Part shown: in pieces, positions 50,979 through 59,593 of the stretch | How the letters are laid out: each line of letters begins with the position of its first letter | Position numbering within the stretch: position 1 is the stretch's first letter | NCBI RefSeq assembly: GCF_028867705.1 | Contig: NZ_CP066171.1 | Coordinates: 1,178,001-1,242,000 of the forward strand | Length of the DNA: 64,000 nucleotides | DNA from: Thermoleophilum album | GTDB taxonomy: Bacteria > Actinomycetota > Thermoleophilia > Solirubrobacterales > Thermoleophilaceae | Direction of reading: 5' to 3' | The notes under the pieces: model-generated | What the model saw: the letters and a program-made list of their open reading frames with translations, nothing else | Databases searched by the model: none | What the model was told of the DNA's origin: nothing | Program-made: the position numbers and the translations under genes

Positions 50979-52801
50979 GCGCCTTCCTGCGCCCGCGACG
51001 GCACGTGCGCCAACCTGATTCCGAGCTCGCGCAGCTGCGCGTCGGTGACGGGGGTCGGCGCCCCCGTGAGCGGGTCGGCCCCGCTCGCCGACTTCGGGAA
51101 GGCGATCACGTCACGGATCGACTCGCGCCCGGCCAAAAGCGCCACCAGCCGATCAAGGCCGAAAGCGATACCACCGTGCGGCGGCGCTCCGTAGCGAAGC
51201 GCGTCGAGCAGGAAACCGAACTTTTCCCGCGCCTCCTGCTCGCCGATGCCGAGCGCGTCGAGAACGCGCAGCTGCAGCTCGGGGTCGTGGATGCGGATCG
51301 AGCCGCCACCGAGCTCCCAGCCGTCGACCACCAGGTCGTAGGCGCGACTGCGCCAGGTGAGAGGATCGTCCGAGAGGTCGCCTTTCGGGGCGGTGAAGGG
51401 GTGGTGGAGCGGGTCCAGCCGCTGCTCCTCGCTGTTCCACTCGAACATCGGGAAATCGGTGACCCAGTAGATGTCGTGGCCCGACACCGTCGCCGGTGCC
51501 GCCTCGACACGCAGTGCGCCGAGCACACTCGCGGCCAGCTGCGGCCGGTCGGCGACGATGAAAAGAGCGTCGCCAGGGGCTGCCCCCAAACGCTCGACGG
51601 TGCTGTGCATCTCGGCGGGCGAGAGAAACTTCGCTACCGGCGAGCGCCAGCTTCCGCCCTCCTCAACGACAGCCCACACGAGCCCCCCAGCCCCCAGCTC
51701 GCGTGCGCGCTCGGTTAGCTCGTCGAAGCGTCGCCGCGGGAAGTCGCCTGCCGTGGCGAAACCGCGCACGCAGCCACCGTCGGCCACCGTCTTCGCGAAC
51801 ACGTTGAACTCGCTGGTGCGGAAGATGTCGCTGAGGTCGTGGATCTCGCGCCGCAGCCGCCGGTCGGCGCGGTCCGAGCCATAGCGCAGCATCAGCTCGT
51901 CGTAGGTGACGCGCTCGATCGGCAGTCGGACCTCGATACCGGCGAGCGCGAGCAGACGCGCCACCAACCGGTCGCAGGTGGCGATCACGTCGTCCTCGTC
52001 GACAAACGCCATCTCGATGTCGAGCTGGGTGAACTCGGGCTGGCGGTCGGAGCGCAGGTCCTCGTCGCGGAAACAGCGCGCGATCTGGAAGTAGCGCTCG
52101 TAGCCCGCGATCATCAAGAGCTGCTTGTAGAGCTGCGGCGACTGCGGCAGCGCGTAGAACGTCCCCGGGCGCAGACGTGCCGGCACGAGGAAGTCGCGCG
52201 CTCCCTCGGGCGTCGAGCGCGTGAGGATCGGCGTCTCGATCTCGACGAAACCCTCGCCGGCGAGCTGGTCACGGATCTCGCGACACACGCGGTCGCGCAA
52301 CAGCAGCGCGGTGGCCATCTGCTCGCGTCGCAGATCGAGGTAGCGGTAGCGCAGCCGCGTCTCTTCGCCGAGCTGACGCGGTTCGTCGATCGGGAACGGC
52401 GGCGTAGCGCTGGTTGCGAGCACCTCGAGCTCGTCGACGACGACCTCGATGGCGCCGGTGGCGAGGTCGCGGTTGACGGTTTCCGGCGGGCGCTCGACGA
52501 CCGTGCCGCGCACCGAGACGACGTCCTCGGAACGCAGCTGGTGAGCCCGCTGGTGGACGCTGGGGTCGGCGTCGGGACGAAACACAAGCTGGACGAGCCC
52601 GCTGCGGTCGCGCAAGTCGCAGAAGACGACGCCGCCGTGGTCGCGGCGGCGGTGGATCCACCCTGCCAGCCGTACCTGCGCCCCGGCATCGGCGGGACGC
52701 AGAGTGCCGGCCCAGCGGTCGCGGTAGCGGTTCGGTGCGACGGGCGCGAAGCGCGGATCGCGAGGTACGAGGTCCTTGGCGCCGAGTTCGTTGCCGCTCA
52801 A
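50966..52801 (-). CDS. aspS: Aspartyl-tRNA synthetase
   Basis: 611 residues, the bacterial type. OB-fold anticodon domain (VRLAGWIHRRRDHGGVVFCDLRDRSGLVQLVF), class II motif 2 (FQIARCFRDEDLRSDRQPEFTQLDIEMAFV), the bacterial GAD insertion (about 300-420), and motif 3 (GGIAFGLDRLVALLAG). The start is TTG 52801, overlapping the hisS stop (TTGA). Whether it also charges tRNA-Asn cannot be read from the sequence. hisS and a gloB-like gene precede it. Confidence 0.97.
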   Translation of the reverse strand: MSGNELGAKDLVPRDPRFAPVAPNRYRDRWAGTLRPADAGAQVRLAGWIHRRRDHGGVVFCDLRDRSGLVQLVFRPDADPSVHQRAHQLRSEDVVSVRGTVVERPPETVNRDLATGAIEVVVDELEVLATSATPPFPIDEPRQLGEETRLRYRYLDLRREQMATALLLRDRVCREIRDQLAGEGFVEIETPILTRSTPEGARDFLVPARLRPGTFYALPQSPQLYKQLLMIAGYERYFQIARCFRDEDLRSDRQPEFTQLDIEMAFVDEDDVIATCDRLVARLLALAGIEVRLPIERVTYDELMLRYGSDRADRRLRREIHDLSDIFRTSEFNVFAKTVADGGCVRGFATAGDFPRRRFDELTERARELGAGGLVWAVVEEGGSWRSPVAKFLSPAEMHSTVERLGAAPGDALFIVADRPQLAASVLGALRVEAAPATVSGHDIYWVTDFPMFEWNSEEQRLDPLHHPFTAPKGDLSDDPLTWRSRAYDLVVDGWELGGGSIRIHDPELQLRVLDALGIGEQEAREKFGFLLDALRYGAPPHGGIAFGLDRLVALLAGRESIRDVIAFPKSASGADPLTGAPTPVTDAQLRELGIRLAHVPSRAQEGAGRS

Positions 52802-54072
52802 GCTGTCACCCCCGGGTCTGCACCCTCTCCGCCGCTAGCCAGCGCCCGCACGACCTCCGCTGGGCCGGCGACGGGCGTCTGGGCTCCCGAGTCGAGCATT
52901 TTCAGCTGCAGGTCGTCGCCGACGATCGCCACCGCGCGCGCGCCGACGCGATCGGCCCGTCGCAGTTGGCGCCGCAACGCACGGCCGGGTTCGGCGAGTT
53001 CCGCCGCCAGTCCGGCGGCGCGCAGCTCGCGCGCGAGCCGGAGAGCTCGCGCGACAGCGTCGCGAGCGCCTGTGGCAGTGGCGACGACCACGTCGGGACC
53101 GGCCTTTGCCGGCCCGTTAGCACCGGCGAGCAGGATGCGCTCGACACCCGCTGCCCACCCGCACGCAGGCGTATCGGGACCACCCAGCTCGGCGACGAGA
53201 CGGTCGTAGCGACCGCCGCCGCCGACGCCGCGCTGCGCACCGAGCGCCGCTGACTCGAACTCGAAGACCGTGCGCGTGTAGTAGTCGAGGCCGCGCACGA
53301 GCGTCGTGTCGACCTCGTATTCGAGCCCGGCTGCGTCGAGCAACCCGAGCACCGCCCGGAAGTGCTCGACGTCGTCCGCCGCGAGCCGGTCGAGCAGACG
53401 CGGCGCCGCTGCCATCACAGCGCGCGTGCCGGCGTGGTCGGAGTCGAACGCACGCAGCGGATTGACGTCGAGACGCTCGCGCACCTCCGGTGCTAGCTCC
53501 GCCTCGCGCCCACGCAGGTAGCTGCGCAACTCCTCGGCGTACGCCTGGCGCGTCTCGGGACTGCCGAGGCTCGCGATCCGCAAGCGCAAACGTTCGACGC
53601 CGGCGCGCTCGAGGATCTCGGCGAGCAGCAGGATCGCTTCGGCGTCGATCGCGGGATCGTCGGAGCCAAGCGTCTCGGCGCCCACCTGCGTGAACTGGCG
53701 GTAGCGGCCGGCTTGCGGCGCCTCGTGTCGGAAGAACGGCCCCCAGTACCAGAGGCGCACCGGCTGCGGCCACTTGTGCATGCCGTGCTCGATGTAGGCG
53801 CGGCAGATGCCAGCCGTGTTCTCGGGCCGCAGAGTGAGCGAACGGCCCGCCTTGTCGGAAAAAGTGAACATCTCCTTGCGCACGATGTCAGTGGAGGCAC
53901 CGACGCCGCGGGCGAAAAGCTCGGTGCTTTCGAGCACCGGTGTCTCGACGTAGCTGAACCCGGCGCGTTCCAGCACTTCCGCACACAGCGCCTGGAGCCA
54001 GCGCCGGCGCCCGCTGTCGGGCGGCAGCACGTCGAAGGTTCCGCGCGGTGCGCGTAGTCGCTCGGCCGCCAC
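52798..54072 (-). CDS. hisS: Histidyl-tRNA synthetase
   Basis: 424 residues. Class II motifs: PRGTFDVLPPDSGRR at the start, FSYVETPVLESTELFARGVG, motif 2 RLWYWGPFFRHEAPQAGRYRQFTQVGAETLG, the histidine-specific LVRGLDYYTRTVFEFE, and motif 3 GCGWAAGVERILLA. The C-terminal anticodon domain is present (VVVATATGARDAVARALRLARELRAAGL). GTG 54072 begins one base after the stop of the gloB-like gene. Confidence 0.97.
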   Translation of the reverse strand: MAAERLRAPRGTFDVLPPDSGRRRWLQALCAEVLERAGFSYVETPVLESTELFARGVGASTDIVRKEMFTFSDKAGRSLTLRPENTAGICRAYIEHGMHKWPQPVRLWYWGPFFRHEAPQAGRYRQFTQVGAETLGSDDPAIDAEAILLLAEILERAGVERLRLRIASLGSPETRQAYAEELRSYLRGREAELAPEVRERLDVNPLRAFDSDHAGTRAVMAAAPRLLDRLAADDVEHFRAVLGLLDAAGLEYEVDTTLVRGLDYYTRTVFEFESAALGAQRGVGGGGRYDRLVAELGGPDTPACGWAAGVERILLAGANGPAKAGPDVVVATATGARDAVARALRLARELRAAGLAAELAEPGRALRRQLRRADRVGARAVAIVGDDLQLKMLDSGAQTPVAGPAEVVRALASGGEGADPGVTA

Positions 54073-54073
54073 T

Positions 54074-54718
54074 TCAGCTAGCGATCTCGGCCAGGAAGGG
54101 GTTCGTGTGCCGCTCGCGCTCGAGCGTCGTCACGCCCATGTGCCCGGGATAGACGGTCGTCTCGCCGGGGAGCGTCTCGAGCAGCTTGCGGATGCTGGCG
54201 AGCAGCGTGTCCCAGTCGGCACCGGGCAGGTCGGTGCGCCCCACCGACCCGCGGAAGAGCACGTCGCCCGAAAAGAGCGCACCGCGGTCCGGCAGGGAAT
54301 AGCTCACGTGGCCGGGGCTGTGGCCGGGGGTGAACAGAACGTCGATCTCGAACCCGGCGAGCTCCAGCTTCTCGCCACCAGCAACCGTGTGCTCGGCCTC
54401 CCAGCTCTCGAACGGACCGAACCCGGGCCACGGCACGTAGCTGTTGATGTCGGCGAGAACGTGGCGCTCGGCAGCGGGTACCCACACCGGTGCTCCGGTC
54501 GCACGTGCGACCGGAGCGACAGCACCGATGTGATCGAAGTGGCAGTGCGTGATCAGGATCGCCTCGACGCGGGCCTCGAGACGCTCGATCGCGTCGAGCA
54601 GCCGCTCGGCCTCGTCGCCGGGATCGACGAGCAGCGCCGGCGCACCCGGCCGGTTCTCTGCGCGCACGAGGTAGCAGTTCTCGGCCACCGGACCGACTGT
54701 GAAGCAACGCACGTCCAC
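54074..54718 (-). CDS. Glyoxalase II-like metallo-hydrolase
   Basis: 214 residues. Metallo-beta-lactamase fold with full metal ligands: THCHFDHIGA, TPGHSPGHVSYSL, FSGDVLF, and PGHMGVTTLERERHTNPFL at the end. The start CFTVGPVAENCYLV is typical of the small YcbL/GloB group. These hydrolyse glutathione- or other thiol-esters; the natural thiol here is unknown. GTG 54718 is 7 nt behind a TAGGCT box. gloB-like, hisS and aspS in a row match other Actinobacteria. Confidence 0.9.
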   Translation of the reverse strand: MDVRCFTVGPVAENCYLVRAENRPGAPALLVDPGDEAERLLDAIERLEARVEAILITHCHFDHIGAVAPVARATGAPVWVPAAERHVLADINSYVPWPGFGPFESWEAEHTVAGGEKLELAGFEIDVLFTPGHSPGHVSYSLPDRGALFSGDVLFRGSVGRTDLPGADWDTLLASIRKLLETLPGETTVYPGHMGVTTLERERHTNPFLAEIAS

Positions 54719-54725
54719 GGGCGCG

Positions 54726-54731
54726 AGCCTA
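54726..54731 (-). promoter_or_regulatory. Putative leaderless -10 box of the gloB-like gene
   Basis: TAGGCT on the minus strand is followed by 7 nt and the GTG at 54718. The last gene residues of the upstream small membrane protein overlap this box. Confidence 0.45.
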
Positions 54732-55118
54732 ACCCTTTCGCGTCTTCGTCCCGCCGCGAGCTGATCCGCCCGCTCCGCTGCGCGCCGCCGCAAGCCGCCG
54801 TTGCCGCCAACGCCAGAGCGCCTGGTCGGTGAGGTAGCCGAGCGGCAGGTAGAGCAGGAACAGAAACACCGCCAGCGCCAGCGCGTTCGCGAGCGGGCGG
54901 CCGAGCACCACGAAAATGACGCACACGAGCGCCGCCGCGATCGCCGCGCGAACCGCTGCCTGTCGCCACGTTGGCGGCCGGGCGAGCCGCTCGGCGCGTC
55001 GTTGAGCTGCAAGTTCGCGCGCCTCGCGGCGGGTCGCAGGCACCCCGCGCTTGCGCTCGATCGTGCCCGCGGGGGTGCCGCGGTGCTTGCGCCGCCTGCG
55101 CCTGCGCGTTTCGCCCAT
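54729..55118 (-). CDS. Small membrane protein with basic N-terminus
   Basis: 129 residues. A strongly basic first half (MGETRRRRRRKHRGTPAG, then RREARELAAQRRAERLARPPTWRQ) is followed by two hydrophobic segments (AAVRAAIAAALVCVIFVVLG and ALALAVFLFLLYLPLGYL) and a basic tail. No known motif. TACCCT lies 10 nt before the ATG, so it may have its own promoter. The gene lies between the formimidoyltransferase and the gloB-like gene; no function is suggested by this. Confidence 0.72.
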   Translation of the reverse strand: MGETRRRRRRKHRGTPAGTIERKRGVPATRREARELAAQRRAERLARPPTWRQAAVRAAIAAALVCVIFVVLGRPLANALALAVFLFLLYLPLGYLTDQALWRWRQRRLAAARSGAGGSARGGTKTRKG

Positions 55119-55189
55119 GACGGCGGGCAGGGTACCGCTCGGCGGAGCTGCGCGAGCGGTCGCGGCGAGCGCCCGCGGGCGCCCCAGCT

Positions 55190-55211
55190 CGGGCGGCAGC
55201 GGGGCCGCCCG
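55190..55211 (-). terminator. Hairpin directly after the formimidoyltransferase gene
   Basis: CGGGCGGC (55190-55197) pairs with GCCGCCCG (55204-55211) around a 6-nt loop, 2 bp after the stop. There is no T tract on the minus strand, so it would be a tail-less terminator or an mRNA end stabiliser. Confidence 0.4.
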
Positions 55212-55213
55212 CG

Positions 55214-56092
55214 CTAATCGTCGGCGGCGAGCGCCAGTGCGCGCTCGAGGATCTGGCGCTCGGGGTCGAAGCCGCGTAGCGGCACGTCGGGAGGGAACCC
55301 GTCGAGCGCCGCCGACGGCACGAGACCCACTATCTCGGCAGCAGCGACGGGAGCGCGGGCACGCACCGAAGCGACGATCTCGGCGAGCGGAAGCGAGAGC
55401 GGATCGTGGACGTTGAACGAAACCTGCGCGCGACCGCGCGAACGCAGCGGCACGCCGATCGCGCGCAGGCCGGCAGGCCCGCCACCGGCCTCGCGCAGCT
55501 CGCTGGCGATGCGTCGTGCCTGTTCGACGTCGTCGCTAGCGAGCTCGACGTTGAATGCGACGAGCGGCGGTCGTGCCGTGACGAGCAGCGCACCGCCGCG
55601 CGGGTGCAGCCGCAGCGGGCCGAAGTCGGGCCGCAGCTCGCCCGCTGCCATGCGCCGCGCGAGCAGAGCAGGCCCGCCGCGCCGCAGCTCGGCGCGCTCC
55701 CGGCGACCCGGAGCGGTAGCGAGCTCGCCGTAGAGGAAGGTCGGCAGCTCGAGCTCCTCGCCGATGAGAGCTGCGGCGGTGAGAGCGAGAGCTTGCGCTT
55801 TCGGGCGTGCGGTGGTGTCGGCGTAGACGATCGGCAACACGTCGACCGCACCCACACGCGGGTGCACGCCCTCGTGACGGCCGAGGTCGAGCGTGGCGAG
55901 GGCGCGTTCCACGCCGCCCTTCAAGCCGCCGAGAGCTTCGCTTCCGTACGGCGCAGCAAGCGAGAGCACGGAGCGGTTGTGGTCGGGATCGAGGTGGAGG
56001 TCGAGCAGCCGCCAGGGCGCGAAGGCGCGGGCGATCGCCACGACGAGCTCGCGGTCGCGTCCCTCGCTGATGTTCGGTACGGCGAGCAGCAC
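55214..56092 (-). CDS. Glutamate formimidoyltransferase
   Basis: 292 residues. Motifs: LLAVPNISEGRDRELV, LDLHLDPDHNRSVLSLA, HEGVHPRVGAVDVLPIV, and RAQVSFNVHDP, typical of the formimino-transferase N and C subdomains that move a formimino group from formiminoglutamate to tetrahydrofolate. The cyclodeaminase half of animal FTCD is absent, so this is the stand-alone bacterial form. No histidine-degradation gene is near; it could also work as a 5-formyl-THF handling enzyme. Confidence 0.9.
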   Translation of the reverse strand: MLLAVPNISEGRDRELVVAIARAFAPWRLLDLHLDPDHNRSVLSLAAPYGSEALGGLKGGVERALATLDLGRHEGVHPRVGAVDVLPIVYADTTARPKAQALALTAAALIGEELELPTFLYGELATAPGRRERAELRRGGPALLARRMAAGELRPDFGPLRLHPRGGALLVTARPPLVAFNVELASDDVEQARRIASELREAGGGPAGLRAIGVPLRSRGRAQVSFNVHDPLSLPLAEIVASVRARAPVAAAEIVGLVPSAALDGFPPDVPLRGFDPERQILERALALAADD

Positions 56093-56115
56093 GGGGATAA
56101 TCTTGGGGACGACGC

Positions 56116-56188
56116 GGCTCCGTAGCTCAGCGGTTAGAGCGCTCCACTCATAATGGAGAGGTCGCAGGTTCGAATCCTGCCGGAGCTA
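56116..56188 (+). tRNA. tRNA with CAT anticodon, probably elongator tRNA-Met
   Basis: Acceptor arm GGCTCCG pairs with CGGAGCT (first pair G-U), D arm GCTC/GAGC, anticodon stem CTCCA/TGGAG with loop CTCATAA, T arm GCAGG-TTCGAAT-CCTGC, discriminator A. CCA is not encoded. The initiator type is unlikely, because it lacks the unpaired first base and the three G-C pairs of the anticodon stem. A CAT anticodon could also mean tRNA-Ile2 with lysidine; the acceptor arm favours Met. Confidence 0.93.
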
Positions 56189-56196
56189 TAGAACAG

Positions 56197-56226
56197 CCGG
56201 CGGCCGCAGCGTCTGCCGGTTTTTTT
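56197..56226 (+). terminator. Intrinsic terminator after the tRNA
   Basis: CCGGC (56197-56201) pairs with GCCGG (56215-56219), followed directly by seven T residues (56220-56226). The stem is short but the T run is the best in this window. Confidence 0.6.
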
Positions 56227-56241
56227 GTTCGCCGCAATTCT

Positions 56242-56270
56242 TTGCACGCCGCAATACTTGCGATATGCAA
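56242..56270. promoter_or_regulatory. Twin operator TTGC-N5-GCAA before the exporter gene
   Basis: Two palindromes of the same form lie 16 bp apart: TTGC-acgcc-GCAA (56242-56254) and TTGC-gatat-GCAA (56258-56270); the second is extended by one C-G pair and overlaps the start codon. They resemble MarR-type boxes. The MarR-family gene at 57814, in the same unit, is the natural candidate regulator (inference). Confidence 0.6.
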
Positions 56271-57809
56271 GGATCTTCTCTGTCGACCGCCTACCCGCTC
56301 GGCCTGCGCCGCACCGTCGTGGTGTTCAGCGGCCTGATGCTCGGCATGCTGCTCGCCGCCGTCAGCCAAACCATCGTCGCGACGGCACTGCCGAAGATCG
56401 TCGCCGACCTCGGCGGTCTCGACCACTACTCGTGGGTGGTCTCGGCGTACCTGCTTGCCTCGACAGTGACGGTGCCGCTCTACGGGAAGCTGTCCGACAT
56501 CTATGGCCGGCGCGAGCTCTTCGCTCTCGCGATCTGCCTGTTCATGATCGGTTCCACGGTCTGCGGCCTAGCCACCGGCATGGGCATGCTGATCGCCGGT
56601 CGCGCGGTTCAGGGTCTCGGCGCGGGCGGTTTGATTCCGCTCGCGATCGCAGCCATCGGCGACATCATCGCCCCGCGCGAACGCGGACGTTGGCAGGCGG
56701 TGACGGGTGCAGTGTTCGGTGTCGCTTCTGTCGTCGGTCCCACGCTCGGCGGTTGGATCGCCGACACCGCCAGCTGGCGCTGGGCGTTCTTCGTCGGCAT
56801 GCCGTTCGGCCTGATGGCTCTCGCCGTCGTCGCCGTCGGTTTCCGGGGCGCGTTCGAGCGGCGACCGCACGAGATCGACTACGTGGGTGCTGCTCTGCTC
56901 GTGACCGGTGTCACCGCCGGTTTGCTCGCGTGCGTGTGGGGCGGGAGCAAGCTCGCCTGGACCTCACCCGTCGAGCTTGGCCTTTTCGCACTCTCCCTTG
57001 TGACGCTCGTGGCTTTCGTTGCCTGGGAGCGGCAGCGCGCCGAGCCGATCATCCCGGTCGGCCTCTTCCGCGAGCGCACGTTCGCCGCCAGCCAAGCTGC
57101 TTTGTTCACGGTGGGCGCCGCGATGTTCGGCGCGATCGTTTACGTGCCGCTGTTCGTACAGAGCGCGCTTGGCCGCAGCGCCACGAGCTCTGGGGCGGTG
57201 CTCACGCCGCTGATGTTGGGCCTCGTCGCAGCGAGCGCCGGCGCCGGACAGATCGTCTCGCGCACTGGCCGCTACCGCGCGCTGCTCGCAGCCGGACCGC
57301 TCGTGATGGCGGCCGGTTTCGGACTGCTCGCTGGTCTCGGCGCGCGCTCGACACCCGGACAGGTCACGCTCGCCCTGACAGTCACAGGGATCGGGCTCGG
57401 ACTGTGCATGCAGACGTACGTCGTGGTCGTGCAGAATGCTGTGCCACGTCGACTGATGGGCGCCGCAACCGCCGCCACCCAGTTCTTCCGTCAGATCGGC
57501 GCCACGATCGGCGTGACGATCGGTGGCGCGGTGGTGTCGAGCCGGCTCGCCGACGAGCTCGCCGCCCGCCTCGGCCCGAAGGCGGCGGGAGCGAGCAGCA
57601 CGCTCGCTGCACCGCGTACCGGCGGCCACGCCGAGCAGGCGCTCGCAAGCGCGCTCCCGGCACGGGAAGCGCTGGCGTCGGCGCTGCACCCGGTTTTCGT
57701 GGCCGGCGTACCGTTGCTCCTCGTGGCGTTCGTATGCGCCCTCTTCGTCGAACACATCGAGCTGCGACGGACGGTCGGCGAGTCCGCCGCCGAGGCAAGC
57801 GTCGGTTAA
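56265..57809 (+). CDS. MFS drug exporter, DHA2 (EmrB/QacA) type
   Basis: 514 residues with about 14 membrane segments. Motif A GKLSDIYGRRELF between segments 2 and 3, motif B-like AGRAVQGLGAGGLIPLA, and the antiporter motif C GVASVVGPTLGGWIAD are all present. The early LLAAVSQTIVATALPKIVADL is typical of the DHA2 family. A proton-driven multidrug exporter is the likely role. The ATG lies inside the downstream half of the twin TTGC-N5-GCAA operator. A MarR regulator follows 4 bp after its stop. Confidence 0.93.
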   Translation: MQGSSLSTAYPLGLRRTVVVFSGLMLGMLLAAVSQTIVATALPKIVADLGGLDHYSWVVSAYLLASTVTVPLYGKLSDIYGRRELFALAICLFMIGSTVCGLATGMGMLIAGRAVQGLGAGGLIPLAIAAIGDIIAPRERGRWQAVTGAVFGVASVVGPTLGGWIADTASWRWAFFVGMPFGLMALAVVAVGFRGAFERRPHEIDYVGAALLVTGVTAGLLACVWGGSKLAWTSPVELGLFALSLVTLVAFVAWERQRAEPIIPVGLFRERTFAASQAALFTVGAAMFGAIVYVPLFVQSALGRSATSSGAVLTPLMLGLVAASAGAGQIVSRTGRYRALLAAGPLVMAAGFGLLAGLGARSTPGQVTLALTVTGIGLGLCMQTYVVVVQNAVPRRLMGAATAATQFFRQIGATIGVTIGGAVVSSRLADELAARLGPKAAGASSTLAAPRTGGHAEQALASALPAREALASALHPVFVAGVPLLLVAFVCALFVEHIELRRTVGESAAEASVG

Positions 57810-57813
57810 CGAA

Positions 57814-58359
57814 GTGGGCGCGCACGGCGACAGCGCACGAGAAGACCGCACCCGTCCGTTGCCGGAGTCACAGCGCCTCGCCGCGGCGTTCGAGCGCATC
57901 GGGCTCGCGCTCGGCTGCGGCGACCCCGCGATCGTCGACGCCAGCGAGCGCCACCACCTCACCCACCCGCGGCGCACCGTGCTCGCTCTGCTCGCCGACC
58001 GCGGCGGGATGCGCGTCGGCGAGATCGCCCGGGCGACCGGGATGAGCGACGCCACGGCCAGCCGGACGGTCGACGCGCTGGCGCGGTCGGGCCTCGTCGA
58101 GCGACAGCCCGACCCACACGACCGGCGCAGCGTGCGCGTCGTGGCCACCTCCGCCGGCCGCCAGCTGATCGACCGCCGGCGGCGCACGTTCCTCGCCGTG
58201 CTCGCGCGCGGACTGGAGCGCCTCTCCCCTGCGGAGCGCGACCGCCTGGTGGAGCTGGTCGAAGCGCTCGCGGCGGAGCTCGACAGGCTCGGCAGCTCCC
58301 CCGCGCACGACCGTGCCGGCGACGGCGAGCACGTCCCTGCGGCAACCCGAGTGGGCTGA
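57814..58359 (+). CDS. MarR-family transcriptional regulator
   Basis: 181 residues from GTG 57814. Winged helix-turn-helix: HLTHPRRTVLALLADRGGMRVGEIARATGMSDATASRTVDALARSGLVERQPDPHDRRSVRVVATSAGRQLIDRR, including the DxRS wing. Helices on both sides form the dimer region. It is cotranscribed with the exporter and probably binds the operator before it, giving self-regulation with release by a substrate; this is inferred. No conserved cysteine suggesting an OhrR-type sensor is seen near the N-terminus other than one in LALGCGDP. Confidence 0.9.
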   Translation: MGAHGDSAREDRTRPLPESQRLAAAFERIGLALGCGDPAIVDASERHHLTHPRRTVLALLADRGGMRVGEIARATGMSDATASRTVDALARSGLVERQPDPHDRRSVRVVATSAGRQLIDRRRRTFLAVLARGLERLSPAERDRLVELVEALAAELDRLGSSPAHDRAGDGEHVPAATRVG

Positions 58360-58408
58360 ACGAGCGAGGCGCGCCGCTGCGCACTGGGACGCGCCCCGCC
58401 CGGCGCGA

Positions 58409-59467
58409 TCAGTAGGCGCCGCCGCTACCGCTACCGTCCCCGCCGCCGTCGCCGGGCTGTGCCGGCGGCGGAACCTCGGGTGCGGCTGGTCCCTCGGGGG
58501 CTGGCAGCTTTGCGCCCGGGCACCCTTGCGGGCCTGGGCGATAGGGAAGCCGTACGACGACCGCCGCGCGGTTGTTGCGCTCGTTCGACTCGTACACCGA
58601 GTTCGCCGGGTCGGCGATGTGGACGTAGGCAAAGCAGCCCCGCAACCCCGTCACGTCGATCCACTGCTCGTGGTAGGTGGGCGGATAGATGTCGGACCAG
58701 CCCGGGGACGTACCGAGCGTCACGCGCTGCGCGCTCGCATCGGTGCTGCAAGCGGGATACACCGGAGCAGGCGGCGAGCGGCGCACCCACGGTCGCGTAC
58801 GCCGGAGGTCGCGGAAGCAGTACGACACCTTCGGACCAACGCGCACCCGTGCAATCGCCCTTCCGCGCCGGTCGAGCCGCCAGAGCTCGAACCGAGCTGC
58901 CCGCCACACCTTCCACCAGCGCAGCCCGAGGTGCGCACGCTTGAAGTAGAGGTAGGCGCGCGTGCGCACACGGATGCGCCCCCCGCCGCGCCGGTAGATG
59001 CGCTGCCAGGCGACCATCCAGCTCGCTTTGCGGCGTACGCCGTGGAGCTCGGCGGGGCCGGACCCGATGTTGTCGATCGAGTTGCCGGCCCGCAAAAGGA
59101 GACGCCCGGGCTTGGTCCAGGTGTCGACGTAGAGGCCGAACGGCCGTTTCATCACGAGATCCGGACAGTAGAGCTGGCGCCGCTTGCGCCGGTCGAGGCA
59201 GGGGTTGGGGTCGAGCCCTGTGGGCGGTGGCGGCGGCACGAAGCGCGCCGTCGCCACCAGACCTGGGCGCTCGCGGTCGGTACCGGCGACCGCCCCGACG
59301 CTGTCGCCTAGCACGAGCGTCGCGGCGAGAGCTACCGCTGCGCCCACAGCGACGATCGCCGCCCCGCGCCCGTCGGCGCGCCGCGGCGGGCGCTCCCCCC
59401 GCGCCGCCCTGTTCATCTCCGCTTCGTTGTCGCCAGTCGTGTCGGTCGCGTGCACCCGGACGATCAT
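58409..59467 (-). CDS. Lysyl-oxidase-fold protein lacking the copper histidines
   Basis: 352 residues (ATG 59416 is an equally good start). One membrane anchor (AAIVAVGAAVALAATLVLG), then a lysyl-oxidase domain: LYVDTWTKPGRLLLRAGNSIDNIGSGPAELHG, WQRIYRR, PKVSYCFRDL, LGTSPGWSDIYPPTYHEQWIDVTGL, DPANSVYESNERNN. The Lys and Tyr that form the LTQ cofactor in active enzymes have counterparts (K213, Y261), but the HxHxH copper site, which should stand near residues 181-187 (AHLGLRWWKVWRAARFEL), reads Leu, Trp, Lys. It is probably not an amine oxidase. The Pro/Gly-rich tail follows. Confidence 0.82.
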   Translation of the reverse strand: MIVRVHATDTTGDNEAEMNRAARGERPPRRADGRGAAIVAVGAAVALAATLVLGDSVGAVAGTDRERPGLVATARFVPPPPPTGLDPNPCLDRRKRRQLYCPDLVMKRPFGLYVDTWTKPGRLLLRAGNSIDNIGSGPAELHGVRRKASWMVAWQRIYRRGGGRIRVRTRAYLYFKRAHLGLRWWKVWRAARFELWRLDRRGRAIARVRVGPKVSYCFRDLRRTRPWVRRSPPAPVYPACSTDASAQRVTLGTSPGWSDIYPPTYHEQWIDVTGLRGCFAYVHIADPANSVYESNERNNRAAVVVRLPYRPGPQGCPGAKLPAPEGPAAPEVPPPAQPGDGGGDGSGSGGAY

Positions 59468-59593
59468 GCCGGATCGGGCCGACGGTCAGGCGAGCGGGCA
59501 CCGCTGCCGTGTCGGATCTCGGGGCAGTCGCCCCCGGTGCGCATGCTTCCGCGAGCCGGCGCCGGTCACGGACGCGCCTCAGCCGACCGAGGC

